This document shows, piece by piece, positions 45,391 through 57,469 of a stretch of 64,000 nt of DNA. Position 1 is the stretch's first letter. Each line of letters starts with the position of its first letter. Origin of the DNA: Rhodeus uyekii (Eukaryota; Chordata; Actinopteri; Cypriniformes; Acheilognathidae); assembly GCA_037043235.1 (NCBI GenBank), contig JAWRVZ010000221.1:351001-415000 (forward strand), read 5' to 3'. The position numbers and the translations under genes were made by a program. The notes under the pieces were generated by a model, which did not search any database, was not told the DNA's origin, and worked only from the letters and a program-made list of their open reading frames with translations.

Positions 45391-46332
45391 AGATTTAATG
45401 ACATGGGATACATTTTAGCTTCCCATAATTATGAATTATAAATGACACATTCTGTTATTTTCCTTTAAAGTGAGCACAGTCTTAAAAGCTGGGAAAGAGA
45501 CACTGTTCCGGCTTTCTGTGTGAGTAATCAATCTAGTATGAGTGTAGTATATGCTACTTTGGACTTTGGGTGTGCGTTTAAATGGGCAATTACACGGCCC
45601 CTAAAGATAAAAAGCCTGTTTTGGCAAGTTTTTACTTAAACATAGTTGGTTATGTCTTAAATGAAGAAGGAGGAAAAAGAATAATAAAAAAAGAAGAAGT
45701 TGGGAACCAAATGCTTTTCAGTACAGTATATCAGTGCATTTGGTCTTAAAGTGACAGTAGCCTAATAAACCTGCTGACTTTCATTTAATATTAAACCACA
45801 AAAATAAAAGCAAGAGAATCCTTCACTGCTCCTCACAGAATAACTTTAATAAGATTCAATGTGAAGAGTTTTATATTTAATTACTTTATTACATTTTTGC
45901 ATCAAAGGTTATTATTATTGGTAGGCTAAACCATTTTTTTTATTTGTTTCTTTTTTTTCATTGTATTTGTCCTATTGTTTGTTATTAAAGTGTGTATGTT
46001 ATTACTGACTGTTTCAACTCACTGCTGTTTGTTGCAGTGAAACTGCTCTGAAAGAAGGGGTTGGGGTTTTATAAATGCATTGACAAGGGCCTTACAAAGT
46101 TTTGCTTATATACTATATTAACAGATACTAATAGACTTTTTAAGAAAAAAAGATAATCTAAACAATGCTAAAAAACATGAACGTTATTGGAACACATGAA
46201 CATCTGAACAATGAACTGTAGCCAACAGGGGGAGACGACTCGGGTATTACAACACTTGCAAGTGAGTTACAATCTTCCCTCTCTTGTGCCTCCAAGCATC
46301 CGTTTCATTCACTGTTACGCTGAACTTCAGAT
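45391..46332. other. Intergenic between the LINE and V18
   Basis: AT-rich with no gene seen. 'aacagggggagacgactc' at about 46225 resembles the 'gggggagatg' block in the promoters of the V14-like genes and may belong to the V18 promoter. Confidence 0.4.
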
Positions 46333-46778
46333 ATGTGTGAGGTTGCTTTCAGGCTGGGAGTTTTTCTCATCATATTTTTAAGTATGCAAATAAAGTAGTA
46401 TAAACAAACTGTTTATTTAATGGATTTTGACAGATACGCTTCAGAATGTTTACTAACATTACTATGTTTTCTCGACAGGGACTGTAAATTGTGTTAAGTT
46501 TGAACAGACTCCACATTTGATTGTCAATCAGACTGAGAAGGCAGAGATGAACTGCAAGCATGATGACAGTAATTTAGTTGTCATGTTATGGTTTCAACAA
46601 CAGAGCACAGGCATGCCTTTAGAGCTAATCGGCTGCGGTTACTTCAGATCGCCACCAAACTCTGAGCCCGGATTCACAGAGCGGTTTACACAAACTAGAC
46701 ATAACACAGTGACGGGATCTCTGACCATCTCAAACCTCTCTCTGTCAGACTCAGCTCTTTATTTTTGTGCTGCTAGTA
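46333..46778 (+). CDS. TRBV: TRBV segment (V18 of window)
   Basis: Leader exon 46333-46381 (MCEVAFRLGVFLIIFL, phase-1 A), donor GTATGC, V exon 46479-46778. V domain: VNCVKFEQTPHLIV (extra Cys), Cys in EMNCKHDD, Trp in MLWFQQ, FTQTRHNTVTGSLTISNL, LSDSALYFCAAS. RSS: heptamer CACGGTG 46779-46785 (one mismatch, the same variant as the D heptamer), 23-bp spacer, nonamer AGAAAAACC 46809-46817. Likely functional; related to V12. Confidence 0.92.
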
Positions 46779-47404
46779 CACGGTGCTGAAAAATCAATTA
46801 TTACTAAGAGAAAAACCCTCTATCATTAAGATGTGTTTTACTCCAGTTTATTTAAGATTGAGATTTGATTATGACGCATGTGGTGAACCACTATCACGTG
46901 TTACACAAACCATGACTAACTGCCAGTGCAACATGCGCTTCCTTTCAGCAGAGACGTAAACGAAAAGCAGTCACATTTTACACTTAACAAGGTCTCATGT
47001 GTAAACATTAGTTATTGTATAAACTCACAATGAGCAATACATTTGTTACAGTATTTAATCTTTGTTAGTTAGTTAATAAATACAGCCGTTCATTGTTTAT
47101 TCATGTTAGTTCACAGTGCATTAACTTGTGTTAACATACAACTTTTGATTTTAATGATTCGTTAATACTGAAATTAACATTATATAAGAAATAATTGTTG
47201 TAGAAATAGTTCATTCTTAGTTCATGTTAACTAATTAAATCTTATTGTAAACTTTTACCAAAAAAGCCATGTAAAATTCCCCATGAATGAGTTGAGTTGC
47301 CATCGCTGTCCATTTGCATATGCGCATGTGTTCTGTTATTTTTGTGTCAGATTTATTGAAGAATCAATATCAAATCCTGTAACCTTATGTGCTGAACAAT
47401 TTCA

Positions 47405-48303
47405 AGTTCACCCAAAACTGAAAATTATCCCATAATTTCCTCACCGATTTTCTTCTTTCAGCCAAACACAATCACAAGATATTAAAAAATATCCTGGCTC
47501 TTCCAAGCTTCATAAAGAGAGTGAATGATACAATATAGTCATAAAAATAAGGTTAATAAAATAGCGAATTTATGAATTTAAGAAAAATATCCATATTTAT
47601 AACTTTCTAAACTATAATCACTGGCATCTGGTAACGGCTGCGAGTCCAGTTCTGGTGTAAGAGTGACCTCTGACCTGACGCAGGATGTAGGACTAGCATC
47701 AGCTCAGGTGAGAGGAGACGCTTCAAAAAATTATGCTCAAACTCCTCCCACATTTCCCTTCAAAAATTCTCGTTTTAGACTTAATTCATGCTTTGTTTTG
47801 CTCTATTCTCTGCGCTTCTGCATTTGTCAGAGGTAACTCTTCCAGTGAAACTAGTCTCACATAAATTTTCCTCCTGGCGTCTCTATAATTACATTAATCA
47901 AACAACAAAAGATAAAATCAGTCATTGTAGTTCTAATAAGATTTCATCTACATTTAATATATAGAGCAATTATTTTATTCCATTTCTGTGAAGGCTGTTA
48001 CATCTTCCTAAAAAAGTATTTCAGTTCTGTATTTTTGTCTTTGTTTTTATTGTGTTGCTGACTGTTTACTTATAACTATTTTGAGGATGTTATAGAACTT
48101 ATAAAAATGGATATTTATCTTACAAAAAACACATGGCTTTGCATCAGAAGGCCTTTATTAAGAGTCGTACCTATTACTTTTATGATGAATGAATGCACAA
48201 AAAAACAAAGTACCATTCACTCTCATTATAAAGCTTGGAAGAGGGCGAATAAATTATGGGACGATAATTTCATAATTTCATTTTTAGGTGAACTGACACT
48301 TTA
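47405..48303. mobile_element. Inverted-repeat element related to 9003-9495
   Basis: 'aagttcacccaaaactgaaa' and 'ttatcccataatttcctcac' at the left mirror 'aaattatgggacgataattt' and 'aggtgaactgacac' at the right. The internal 'ctggctcttccaagcttcat' mirrors 'ataaagcttggaag' as well. It lies between V18 and V19. No transposase. Confidence 0.6.
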
Positions 48304-48596
48304 AATGGTGCACACAGAAACCACATTTGAATATTCTGTAATTTTACAAGTAACGGTGACAAAATGAGAATTTCAGAGTTAGTAAAAACTGATACAAGTA
48401 GTATTAGTTTGTGCTGCGCTCTCCCTTGCTTGTGATTTTCATTTATTGTCTCTCGCAACATTTTATTTTAAACAAGTTTGCTCAGTTTTGTTTGAGCAAT
48501 GTCCACCAATCCTCATCTGCAAAGCACTGCCCCTCCTCTTACAGTCTGGGAGTATTTGTCTACTAACGTTTCCACTTGATCTCAATCTACTGAGCG

Positions 48597-49129
48597 ATGA
48601 GGAACAGCCGCATCGCAACACTTCTACTGAAATGGCTCCTTATTATCTGTCAAAGTGAGTGTCATTTCTGAAAGAGGGATATTTACACAGTATGGACAAC
48701 AGAAGCTTGTCAAATTTAAAATTTTATTTATTCAAGACAACTTGCTAAACACATGCTTGTCAACTATGCATTAATTTATTCCTTTAAATAGGTGCTGAGT
48801 TCAGAGTTAACTATCTAACATTTTGTATTTCTGCAGGACAGACGTCGGCTCAGACCGTGCTTCAGTCGACACGTTTCATAACAGCTCATCCAGGAGCTCA
48901 AGAGACGTTAAACTGCAGCTTGGCAGCAGGAGAGAGCATGGGCAGTTACACTATGTATTGGTACAGGCAAGTCCATTATGGGCAACCTGTAGAATTCATC
49001 ATAAAAGAGTATGAAAAACCAACACAGAAGTTTGAAGCCATTCTAAAATCAAAGGAAAACCTGTTCAGCCTGATCGTTTCAAACCTCTCAGCACAGGAGG
49101 ACAGTGGCACATACTTCTGCGCTGCAAGC
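48597..49129 (+). CDS. TRBV: TRBV segment (V19 of window)
   Basis: Leader exon 48597-48654 (MRNSRIATLLLKWLLIICQ, phase-1 A), donor GTGAGT, intron 182 bp, V exon 48837-49129. V domain: AQTVLQSTRFITAHP, Cys in TLNCSLAAGE, Trp in MYWYRQ, FEAILKSKENLFSLIVSNL, QEDSGTYFCAAS. The 'SGTYFC' end and the non-HDD CDR1 set it apart from the V genes upstream and resemble mammalian TRBV more. RSS: heptamer CACAGTG 49130-49136, 23-bp spacer, imperfect nonamer ACAAGAAGC 49160-49168. Likely functional. Confidence 0.9.
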
Positions 49130-49168
49130 CACAGTGAAGCCAGAACGGTGTGCTCTCGAACAAGAAGC

Positions 49169-49768
49169 TTCACATGATCCACACCTGCTGTGAGAAACTC
49201 TGCTCTCAGGAACTCATGGCTTAAAGGCATTGTGTTTGTGAGACATGCAATCCATTGGCTGCACTAAATTGATGTGAACAACCTTTTCACTAGCCATTTT
49301 CATCTGAACTTTCATTGCAGATTCAATCTACTTGAGTTGACCATCACATAATGAATTTTGGAAGGATCCTGTCAAACCTCCAACCCAGTGTCGATTCTTC
49401 CAAAATTCCTCTTTTAGCCCAAAATCTCTATTCCAATTTACGTCATTGGTATCAAATGTCATAGTCTGCAGATCAGCTCAGAGCTTGAGTCTACTTCATT
49501 CAAAGGATGATGAGCCAAACGGGTTTACCTTCGCCTGGAAGGGCAATGAAATCACGAAAGCCAGTTTAGTGAATCTGTTCAGTCCTGTGGTTTATTTAAA
49601 CAGTACACATCATTTTAAAGAAGAAGTCTCTTCATTATGTTTTCCATTTAGGATTTATTAGAATTTAATATAAATATATCTATATTGAGATCTGTTATCG
49701 GTCATCCTGTACTCGCTCTACTTTGACAAAACTATCAATGGTTGGTTGACTTTTAAATGTTGTACTTG
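49169..49768. other. Intergenic downstream of V19
   Basis: No gene or named repeat; the ORF 49446-49661 has no recognisable domain. Confidence 0.45.
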
Positions 49769-49770
49769 TA

Positions 49771-50244
49771 CAGTAATACCTTGAGATACGAGCATAATCC
49801 GTTCCATGACAGAGTAACTCGAATTGCTCGTATCTTAAATAATTTTTCTCCATTAGAAATAACAGAAAATGTTTTATTCGTTCTGGCCCTCTAAAAAAAA
49901 TAATCCCTTATTGGTGCTAATAAAAATGGAATTTTTTTTTTTAAATTGCTATAGAGAAATATACACACAAAATTATAATATATATAAATATTCCTGTGAT
50001 ACAAAATAAAATGTGGTTTTAATTATGAGTTCTTTCCTTCGAGACAGACAATACATTAGCGGTGTGTGCGGAGGAGGAGGGAGGAGGGGTTACATAGATA
50101 ATGCAAACAATACGGAAGTGTAATGTTTCTTCAGTACTCATATCTTAAATATTTACTCATATCTCAAAGCAAAAATTGCTTGAAGGCTTACTTGTATCTC
50201 AGAATACTCATATGTCAGGACACTCATATCTCAAGGTATTACTG
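49771..50244. mobile_element. 474-bp MITE with 'CAGTAATACCT' inverted ends
   Basis: The left end 'cagtaataccttgagata' and the right end 'atctcaaggtattactg' are inverse complements apart from one inner position, flanked by TA on both sides. The first 11 bases equal the ends of the 1.8-kb element at 600-2411. The interior contains repeated 'ctcatatctcaa' steps. Non-coding. Confidence 0.75.
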
Positions 50245-51132
50245 TATTTTAATTCAGTTTTCACACTCACCTAATTTGCTAATAAACCAATTTTATTGAT
50301 TGCAATAAAGTCTTGAATCTAATGGGAATGTTGGAATAAGAAACACAGTGTCTGTAATTGGACAAGCACATGCAATATTTTTATATTTAATGTGCTTCCC
50401 AAGACATTATTTGTTCATCCAGCAGTAAAACCGAACATTTCAAGCTCTAATGAATATAATAGACATGAATTACCATCACAACCAGTAGATGGCGGCCGAG
50501 CAGCATTTATTGGCTCACATTAGCCATTTCCGGTTTTGCTTTTGACTATATATTAAACATTATAAAATCACTAGATTTAAAAATAAACTTGGTCACGGTG
50601 AAGTATGAAGTTCTCAAAGTCTCACAGAAAACAATAACTTTTTTTGAAAATGAATTACACAGAAAGCGAGCACAGAATGATATAAAATAATCTTTAATTT
50701 ACAGTGTGTTGACATTTTGTGTAAAAACTGAAGGAAGGAAGTATGGGGGTCGCGTAACTAAATTAATACTACACCTGACTATTTAAGTGACTAGTTTCTG
50801 ATTATAAACTAAGTGTTATACTATTGATTCTTCCCTCAGGATAGATACTGAAGATACCGACACAACAGCAAATCACAATTCACCGGACGTTTTCCAGCTG
50901 GCTTATATTATTGTGTGCATATGTTCAATCCTCTGAAAAATGGAAGGGTTATTGTAATTCAACTCAACTGTACTTTTTTCAAACTAGAAATGTGTAACAA
51001 GAAATGGCGAGCAGCTCATCAGCGCTGAAGAGGTGTGTTTTGGGGGCATGTGCTCTTCTTTTTGCAGGATGTCGTCATCATCACAGCAGACCCACAACTG
51101 TACAGGACGCCAGTCACAGCACTTCAGTCAGA
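50245..51132. other. Intergenic upstream of V20
   Basis: Includes 'ccagtagatggcggccg' and a CRE-like 'gatgtcgtcatcatcac' at about 51069, 45-65 bp before the V20 start codon, which may be part of its promoter. A 68-residue ORF (51004-51210) overlaps the leader exon in another frame and is not supported. Confidence 0.45.
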
Positions 51133-51908
51133 ATGAAGCTCCGCCGGCTCATATTCACTGTCCTGCTCACTGTCTGTAAGGCTATTCGATCTAGATTCTT
51201 TTTCCCCTAACCTTTTATATATTTATAGATTTTCTTGAAGTATTTTAGTATAACTTTAAAGACCATTTACAGAAATAATACACTTTAAGTTAATATCTTC
51301 TACTGAAACTTACAAAAGAACTTAAATATAATTTGTAACCTTTCTAAGTTTTTCCAATTAAAAATTTAGCTCAAATGTTACATGCGGTTTCTTTAGAATT
51401 ATTTGTAGCAATTTCTCAGTGAAAATTGTTGCAAAGTAAATTCTACACCATTTTAGATATATAAAAGCATTTCTTTTTAAATATGCTTAATATTTGAAGT
51501 GCAAATTCAGTACAATAAAATGCACTTTTAAATTTTTTTACAAGCCTCACGACAACATATTAGCAGTTAACTTAATCTTTATCAATTATCTTTTTTCCCC
51601 AGATAAATCTAATGGAGAAATTCGTCAACAGCCAGAAATCTTTGCCAGTGCAAGTTCTAGTGTGACATTGAGATGTGAACATGACAATCTCGATCACTAC
51701 AGATTGTTCTGGTACAAGCAAACAAAGTTGGATGTGGGTTTGACTTTGCTGATATTTTCTGCCGGCCAAAATATGGTGGAGATTGAAGCCCCATTTAATA
51801 CTCCTGATTCCAAGTATAAAGCAACCCGTCCTGAAGTAAAGACTTCCACACTGCAGATCACGAGACTCGAGACGGAGGATTCGGCTCTGTATTATTGTGC
51901 CACAAGCA
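51133..51908 (+). CDS. TRBV: TRBV segment (V20 of window)
   Basis: Leader exon 51133-51175 (MKLRRLIFTVLLTV, phase-1 T), donor GTAAGG, long intron (427 bp), V exon 51603-51908. V domain: GEIRQQPEIFAS, Cys in TLRCEHDN, Trp in LFWYKQ, YKATRPEVKTSTLQITRL, TEDSALYYCATS. RSS: heptamer CACAGTA 51909-51915 (last base deviates), 23-bp spacer, nonamer ACAACAACC 51939-51947. Framework 3 (RPEVKxSxLxIxxL) is shared with V21. Likely functional. Confidence 0.9.
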
Positions 51909-52028
51909 CACAGTATCACACTGCAGCTGAACTGCTAAACAACAACCACAACTACAACTCCGTGCCGAGAACAGCAGGAAAAACAGCTATATCAGCTAGA
52001 ATAACAGTTTTCCTGTGTATCAAACAGT

Positions 52029-52175
52029 AGAGCGTGGCGCTTGCAACATCAAGGTCAGGGTTTGATTCTCAGGGAAAGCAAGAACTGATTAGAATGTCAA
52101 TGTGTTTCTTGAATGCAATGCAAGTCGCTTTGGATAAAAGTGTCTGATAAATGCAGAAATGTAAATAATGACTAG
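52029..52175 (+). mobile_element. tRNA-derived SINE, partial
   Basis: 'agagcgtggcgcttgcaac', a box-B-like GGTTTGATTCTC and the tail 'gtcgctttggataaaagtgt' followed by CTGATAAATG match a common fish SINE layout I recognise. The box A part is missing or truncated. It inserted just downstream of the V20 RSS. Confidence 0.7.
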
Positions 52176-52425
52176 ATTACTTTCAAAGGCTGAAGACATG
52201 GACAAAACTTTGTTTTACCATGTTGCATAGTGGTATAAAATCTTTAATATTAATCATTGGAATTTTTGTTTGCAAGTTGCACCAAACAAATTCAAGTCAA
52301 AAACTATAGTTTAATAGGACTGAATCAGAGTTCATTATTGGTTATAAAAAAGAAAGGGAAATAATTAAAAGGTTAGATCAGGTTTCACTCATTGCATGTA
52401 AATCAGGCTCTTATCTGTCGTTTAA

Positions 52426-52439
52426 GATGTCATTTCCTG
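52426..52439 (+). promoter_or_regulatory. CRE-like/Ets-like site in the V21 promoter
   Basis: GATGTCATTTCCTG, 86-99 bp upstream of the V21 start codon, matches the V4 promoter site over 14 bases although the two V genes belong to distant subgroups. This supports selective conservation. Confidence 0.55.
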
Positions 52440-52524
52440 TTCCTTTCGATCATAGACTCACTAAAAGGGCAAACACGCAGAAAGGGTGAGAGACAGCAAG
52501 AAGTTGGTTCCCCTCTTTAATGTC

Positions 52525-52973
52525 ATGGGACTGCTGTGTTTTGTGTTTCTTTTCCTGCTAGTTATTAGTAAGTTTATCCTGTTCTTCTTAAAGTCAAGAA
52601 TTTATGTATTGTTGATATGCAAACTGACACAATCAAATTATTTCCTACCTTACAGAGTCATTAAGAGGAATAACCATCACTCAGAATGATCAAGTTAATA
52701 AAACTCATGTGATTACCCAAAGGGATAAACCGATTATGCTCAGATGTAACCACGATGACGGCAGCTATTATTATATGTACTGGTACAGACAGAAGAGTCA
52801 AGGTGAACTGGCCCTGGTTGCTTTTTCTCTGGGGAAAGATTCAGAAGAAATCGTTGCCCCATTCACAGACACCAAATACACAATGAAACGTCCAGAGATT
52901 AAAGAATCCATGCTGAAAATTAAGGATCTAGCAGAGGACGACTCAGGCACTTATTTCTGCGCCTCCAGCATTA
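52525..52973 (+). CDS. TRBV: TRBV segment (V21, D-proximal)
   Basis: Leader exon 52525-52567 (MGLLCFVFLFLLVI, phase-1 A), donor GTAAGT, V exon 52656-52973. V domain: a longer N-terminus (KSLRGITITQNDQVNKT), Cys in MLRCNHDD, Trp in MYWYRQ, YTMKRPEIKESMLKI, DDSGTYFCASS. The CASS end is the typical mammalian TRBV form and unique in this window. RSS: heptamer CACAGTA 52974-52980, 23-bp spacer, nonamer ACAATAACC 53004-53012. A 27-base G run follows 23 bp after the RSS. Likely functional; nearest V to the D, 4.5 kb away. Confidence 0.91.
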
Positions 52974-53035
52974 CACAGTACCTTCACCCAGCAGAGACCC
53001 TCAACAATAACCCCAATCTGAGCCACAAAATCATC

Positions 53036-53062
53036 GGGGGGGGGGGGGGGGGGGGGGGGGGG
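53036..53062 (+). repeat. 27-bp poly-G tract
   Basis: An uninterrupted run of 27 G follows 'aaaatcatc', 24 bp after the V21 nonamer. It makes a false continuation of the V21 open frame as glycines. Its exact length is unreliable in any assembly. Confidence 0.95.
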
Positions 53063-53282
53063 ACATGCATGATAATACAGGTGCTTGTGGGAAATCCTAT
53101 CTCTGATCTCCCTAATCATGGTGAAGGGAAATAATTATATAAAATCAAAAATATATACCTTAAATATATAGCTCTAATCTATATCTTAGCATGAAATTAT
53201 TAACGTATTAGTTAAATTCAATAGCAATGTAAATGTAGTTAAATTTGAATATCTAAATGCACTTATAAATCACATGTTACAC

Positions 53283-53352
53283 AATCACACACATATACAT
53301 ATATATACACACACACACACATATACACACACACATACACACACACACACAC
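53283..53352. repeat. CA/TA microsatellite
   Basis: Mixed (CA)n and (TA)n runs in the V21-D interval. Confidence 0.9.
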
Positions 53353-53584
53353 GTTTGATTGTGGCTTTTTGGAAACTTTTGTCACTTTCAAACAGAGGGG
53401 TTTGAGGAATAATGACATAATATACTTCTAAGAATAAATATACATGTATATTACCATACTTTTATTTACATGTTAAAATATAAAAGTTACATTTGAAAGC
53501 TCTAGTTTGAGTGATAACTGTCTGTTGCACTGCTTAACATATTAAATGCCCAAACAGTTATTCACAAATCTCAATCTACCTTAA

Positions 53585-54110
53585 ATTAAAGGTGGGCCTC
53601 ATTACACATTGTGTAACTTTAGGCCCTCTAGCGGTTGAACAATATAACTGCATGAATTTTTCGGAAAGTTTTTTTTTGTTGCACTTCGGCTCTACGAATA
53701 TAGACGTTACTGTAGTTTTTCCCGTTAATAGACACTTGATAGTAGATACCAGCACAACACCCATAATAACATAATCCTTCACAATAGATGATGCTTTAAT
53801 CTGTTACAGAGATACATATTTATCAGTTCAATAAAACACCTTACTCACCTGTTGAGTGATAAAGACACCATCTCTGTCGCTTTTGCTACATTTCAAATCT
53901 CTCAGTTCTCGTCATCTGTGAAAAAACAATCTAATGTTGATTGTTGTTTTATTACAAGTTCTCTCTCAGTTCTGCGTTTGTTAAAAACGCCCCTCCCAAA
54001 CACGCAACAAAGTATCCGGAGCAACGTCTCTCATTTACGGATATGACGAGACACGCCGGTGAGTGACGTAAGCACGCAGTTCCCGCGAAAATCGTCCTGT
54101 CAGGTGTAAA
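53585..54110. repeat. Probable interspersed repeat, unclassified
   Basis: A stretch richer in GC than its surroundings, with 'cattgtgtaactttaggccc' and 'gcccctcccaaacacgcaac', has the look of a fish DNA-transposon remnant. I cannot find clear terminal repeats or name the family. Confidence 0.3.
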
Positions 54111-57100
54111 ATATAAACGCTTATAATTGGCTTATCATAGTGAATCAAGGTAAAACAAAGACAAAGTTTTGGAAGAAGCACTGATTATGTATTCAATATT
54201 TAATCTACTTAGTGTATCTTTAATACATATCATTTATATATAACATTTGCCATCAAATTGAATCTTAAATCCCCCCCTTTTTTTCTGATGATAATCAGAT
54301 GATTAAAAAAATCCCATTGCTTATCCCAGTGGACTAAATATCTTACTATAATCGGATGTACAATTATTTATTCAGATTAACATTTTTTTCCCCATATTTT
54401 CAGGTTTCATTATATTTTCAGGACTTTTTTCAATGTTGATTTTTTTTCACACCGAAAAGTATATATTTTATACAAACTAAATTACCCAAACAATTTAGCA
54501 ATTTCATCAATAAAATGTCGTGCAGGAGAGCTCTTGTTCACACAACCCCCACAACAGCTTGGTTTAGGAAATCCTTAGATAAGTAATTTGCAATCTCATC
54601 TCTGGATCTTCACACGTGTTCATAACCCAAATAAAACAGATGCATTTATAACTCATGACATATTTCTTATATTTTAATCAATAGCTGTGTGCTCTTCATG
54701 CCGTATTCTGCCATTAATACAGACATATTTTAGAGGAGCAGCACGTTTAATATGAATTAATCATCCTCTGGATTAAAGATCATATGCTGACCTCTGCAGG
54801 ATGATATGAGTAACTTTAGGACTGTTTTTATACTGTATTTGCAGATGACATGATATCTGCACAGATTGCCTCACTTCACCACTGTAATCTCTGATTATGT
54901 CATCGTGAGCAATAAATATGTTTAAATCAAGGTCTTGCTTTGCTTCTGATTAGTTTAGCATTTGTCTTATTGCCACATTGGATAAAGCGATCATTATTTT
55001 ATCATATTATATGTTAGGCTATACGAATTCTGTTACTTCTATACGAATTCTGTAACTTACCGCTGAGAAATAAAGTCACTTAAACACAATTTTCCGTTTT
55101 GTAATTCTTTAAAGGATGCTGTAGGTCATGTTTAGAAAGAGTGAGATCTTTAAAACTGTGCTGACTGAAAATAACATACTTATTAACAAGCAGTTATCAA
55201 GGAGTTTTTACTGGCACTATATCTGATCTCTCTGTCCTACTTATTATTATTTAGAGAGGACACATGCTGAAATGCCACATAAACTAAAATATTAAACGCA
55301 TTTCTCAACATTTCCGTTATATATTTATCTATATTTTATCTATATGTATTTATCTGTATTTTTTTGTCTTGAAGTGAAATAGCTGTTGCTAATTATACAG
55401 TTCAATTAGGATTCACAAAATATTGAATAAAATGTCATTTTTGCTAATGCTTAATTTAATGAATTGCAGTGCTGCATTTTTTCAGCTTATTTTGCAGTTT
55501 TTATTTTATTGAAATTCATTTATTCAGAAATGTTTATGCATGGTAAAAAAATAATCATGAGTCTTGTAAAAAAATAAAATAATAAGGTGATCATTAAAAA
55601 TAGTGTGTATATTTTATTAATTAAATTGTGGTTCAGAAAATATTGAGAACATTTCACTAATAAAACAAAGAGATACATTTTCCTATCATTTTCAAAGAAG
55701 CTTAAGCAGTTTTGAGGCTTAAATTGAGGAACTGATTAAGCTGATAAAATGAAGGAAAGAATGCTACCTATTTTCTTTTAAAGAATTAACCCAATTATGC
55801 GGTTTTATTTTAGAGACACCAATGTTCAATCCCAGCATGCTTTGCATAAGGCTGGAAATGGAGAGTAAATATTGAAATTAAGTGTTATTTTGTGTGTTTT
55901 TGATCTGTTAAGGTTTAAAGATCATTTGTGTTTGACATTTGAAAGAGTTTCGGTTTCTGTTCGGTTTTGATTGTTACCATTGTGCAGAAGAGCAGAGTTT
56001 ATGGTTAGGTTGTGAATAACTGTATGTATGAATGTTATGAAGTATGCTGCTGTGTTTAATGAGATATAGTTTAGCTGATGTCACTGCAGTAATAAGTATC
56101 TTTGTGGCAGCAGCATACAGTATTATTAATTGGAAACAGAACTCAAAGTCAATTATAAACAAATCACTTCCATTCACTCTAGATTACACACTTCTGAAAA
56201 TCAGCTTAAAATAAAAAAGCACATTTCACTTAAAACATTAAATCAATTGTATGATAAACTAAACAATTTGAGAGATTTCACATGATTTATTCAGGCAGAT
56301 TCCATTAAGGAATACAAGTCTCAAAAATTACTCAAATATATCATGTGTAATATTATTAATAGTAAATAGCACATAACATATTTTACAGTGTAGCAATTAT
56401 AGCATATCCATGCAAATATAACAAATGTTATTACGTTTTTTTCTCAGCTAAACTGCAAACAGAGTGAGTTAGTTGAAAAGGCAAAATCTTACAAAAGAAT
56501 ATTGAACGCAGATATTGAAATTTCATATCTAACTTATATTTGAACACATAGTTAAATAAGTGGTACATTTGATTCTGGCTTTCATAACTAGTACACAACT
56601 AGATGGTAACAATATTTAATATTTGTATAATATTTCATATAGGTATAATTTAATATGAATTAGTTTGTTCAAGTATTTTCCTTGTTTCAATGTAAATAAT
56701 AATGCATTTAAGTACTGAATAATATTAACTAATACAATGTACCCATTAGTGAACTTTATTTAATTCATTAACTAACATTAACTGAGAACATCAACATCAA
56801 ATGAGAAATACATTTGTCACAGAATTTATTTAGATTATTATTTATCTATCAGTCTTAACATCAAATGCAAGAGTTTATTGTTAGTTCAGGTCCATTAAAT
56901 CATGTTAACAGATACAGCTTTAATAATGATTTTAATAATGCATTAGTCAATTCTGAAATGAACATGACGATTAAGATTAACATTGTTAGTTCAAATTAAC
57001 TAATGTTAAAAAATATTATAATCTAAAATGATAACAGCTAAATTAACTGTTTTTATTCAAGTCAAAAATGTTCTTTAATATCAACCTAAATACAGTAATA

Positions 57101-57240
57101 TATGCAAAAAAAGAGGTTTTTATGTGTTGCATCAAGTAAAAATAAGCTTTTTAAGGTGAGCACTTCTTATAAGGTTATTGTAAAGTGTAACCGAAGTACC
57201 TTACAGACAAAACATTACAGATACAGTATTGCATTCTCAG
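54111..57240. other. AT-rich intergenic between V cluster and D
   Basis: About 3.1 kb without a V, J, RNA gene or nameable transposon. Short ORFs are unsupported. Distal regulatory DNA could be here, but no motif cluster stands out. Confidence 0.5.
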
Positions 57241-57469
57241 CACTGATGATTGTTACATGAGGATGTGGGAGGGGTCGGCAAACTGTCATAGAGACATTTT
57301 TAGGTGGAGGCGTCTGCACCTGCCCAAATTCTCAGGAATCACAGAAATAGCAACATAGACATTATACAGATAGGCATAAAAAAAGAACATGTGCAAGAGA
57401 ATGATGAAAAATAAAGATAAAATGGGGGTTGGGGGTAGAGTGGGGAGAAAGAGAGCAAGAGGATTTTTT
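57241..57469 (+). promoter_or_regulatory. Candidate region for a germline D promoter
   Basis: The 230 bp upstream of the D include GC-richer blocks (gggaggggtcgg, aggtggaggcgtctg) and an E-box CACCTG at 57317-57322 in an AT-rich neighbourhood. Mammals have a promoter immediately 5' of TRBD1. Here the idea rests on position and composition only. Confidence 0.25.

Noticed and set aside
53036..53134. Glycine-rich C-terminal extension of V21
   Set aside because: It lies beyond the RSS and would be removed on rearrangement; the glycines come from the poly-G tract.
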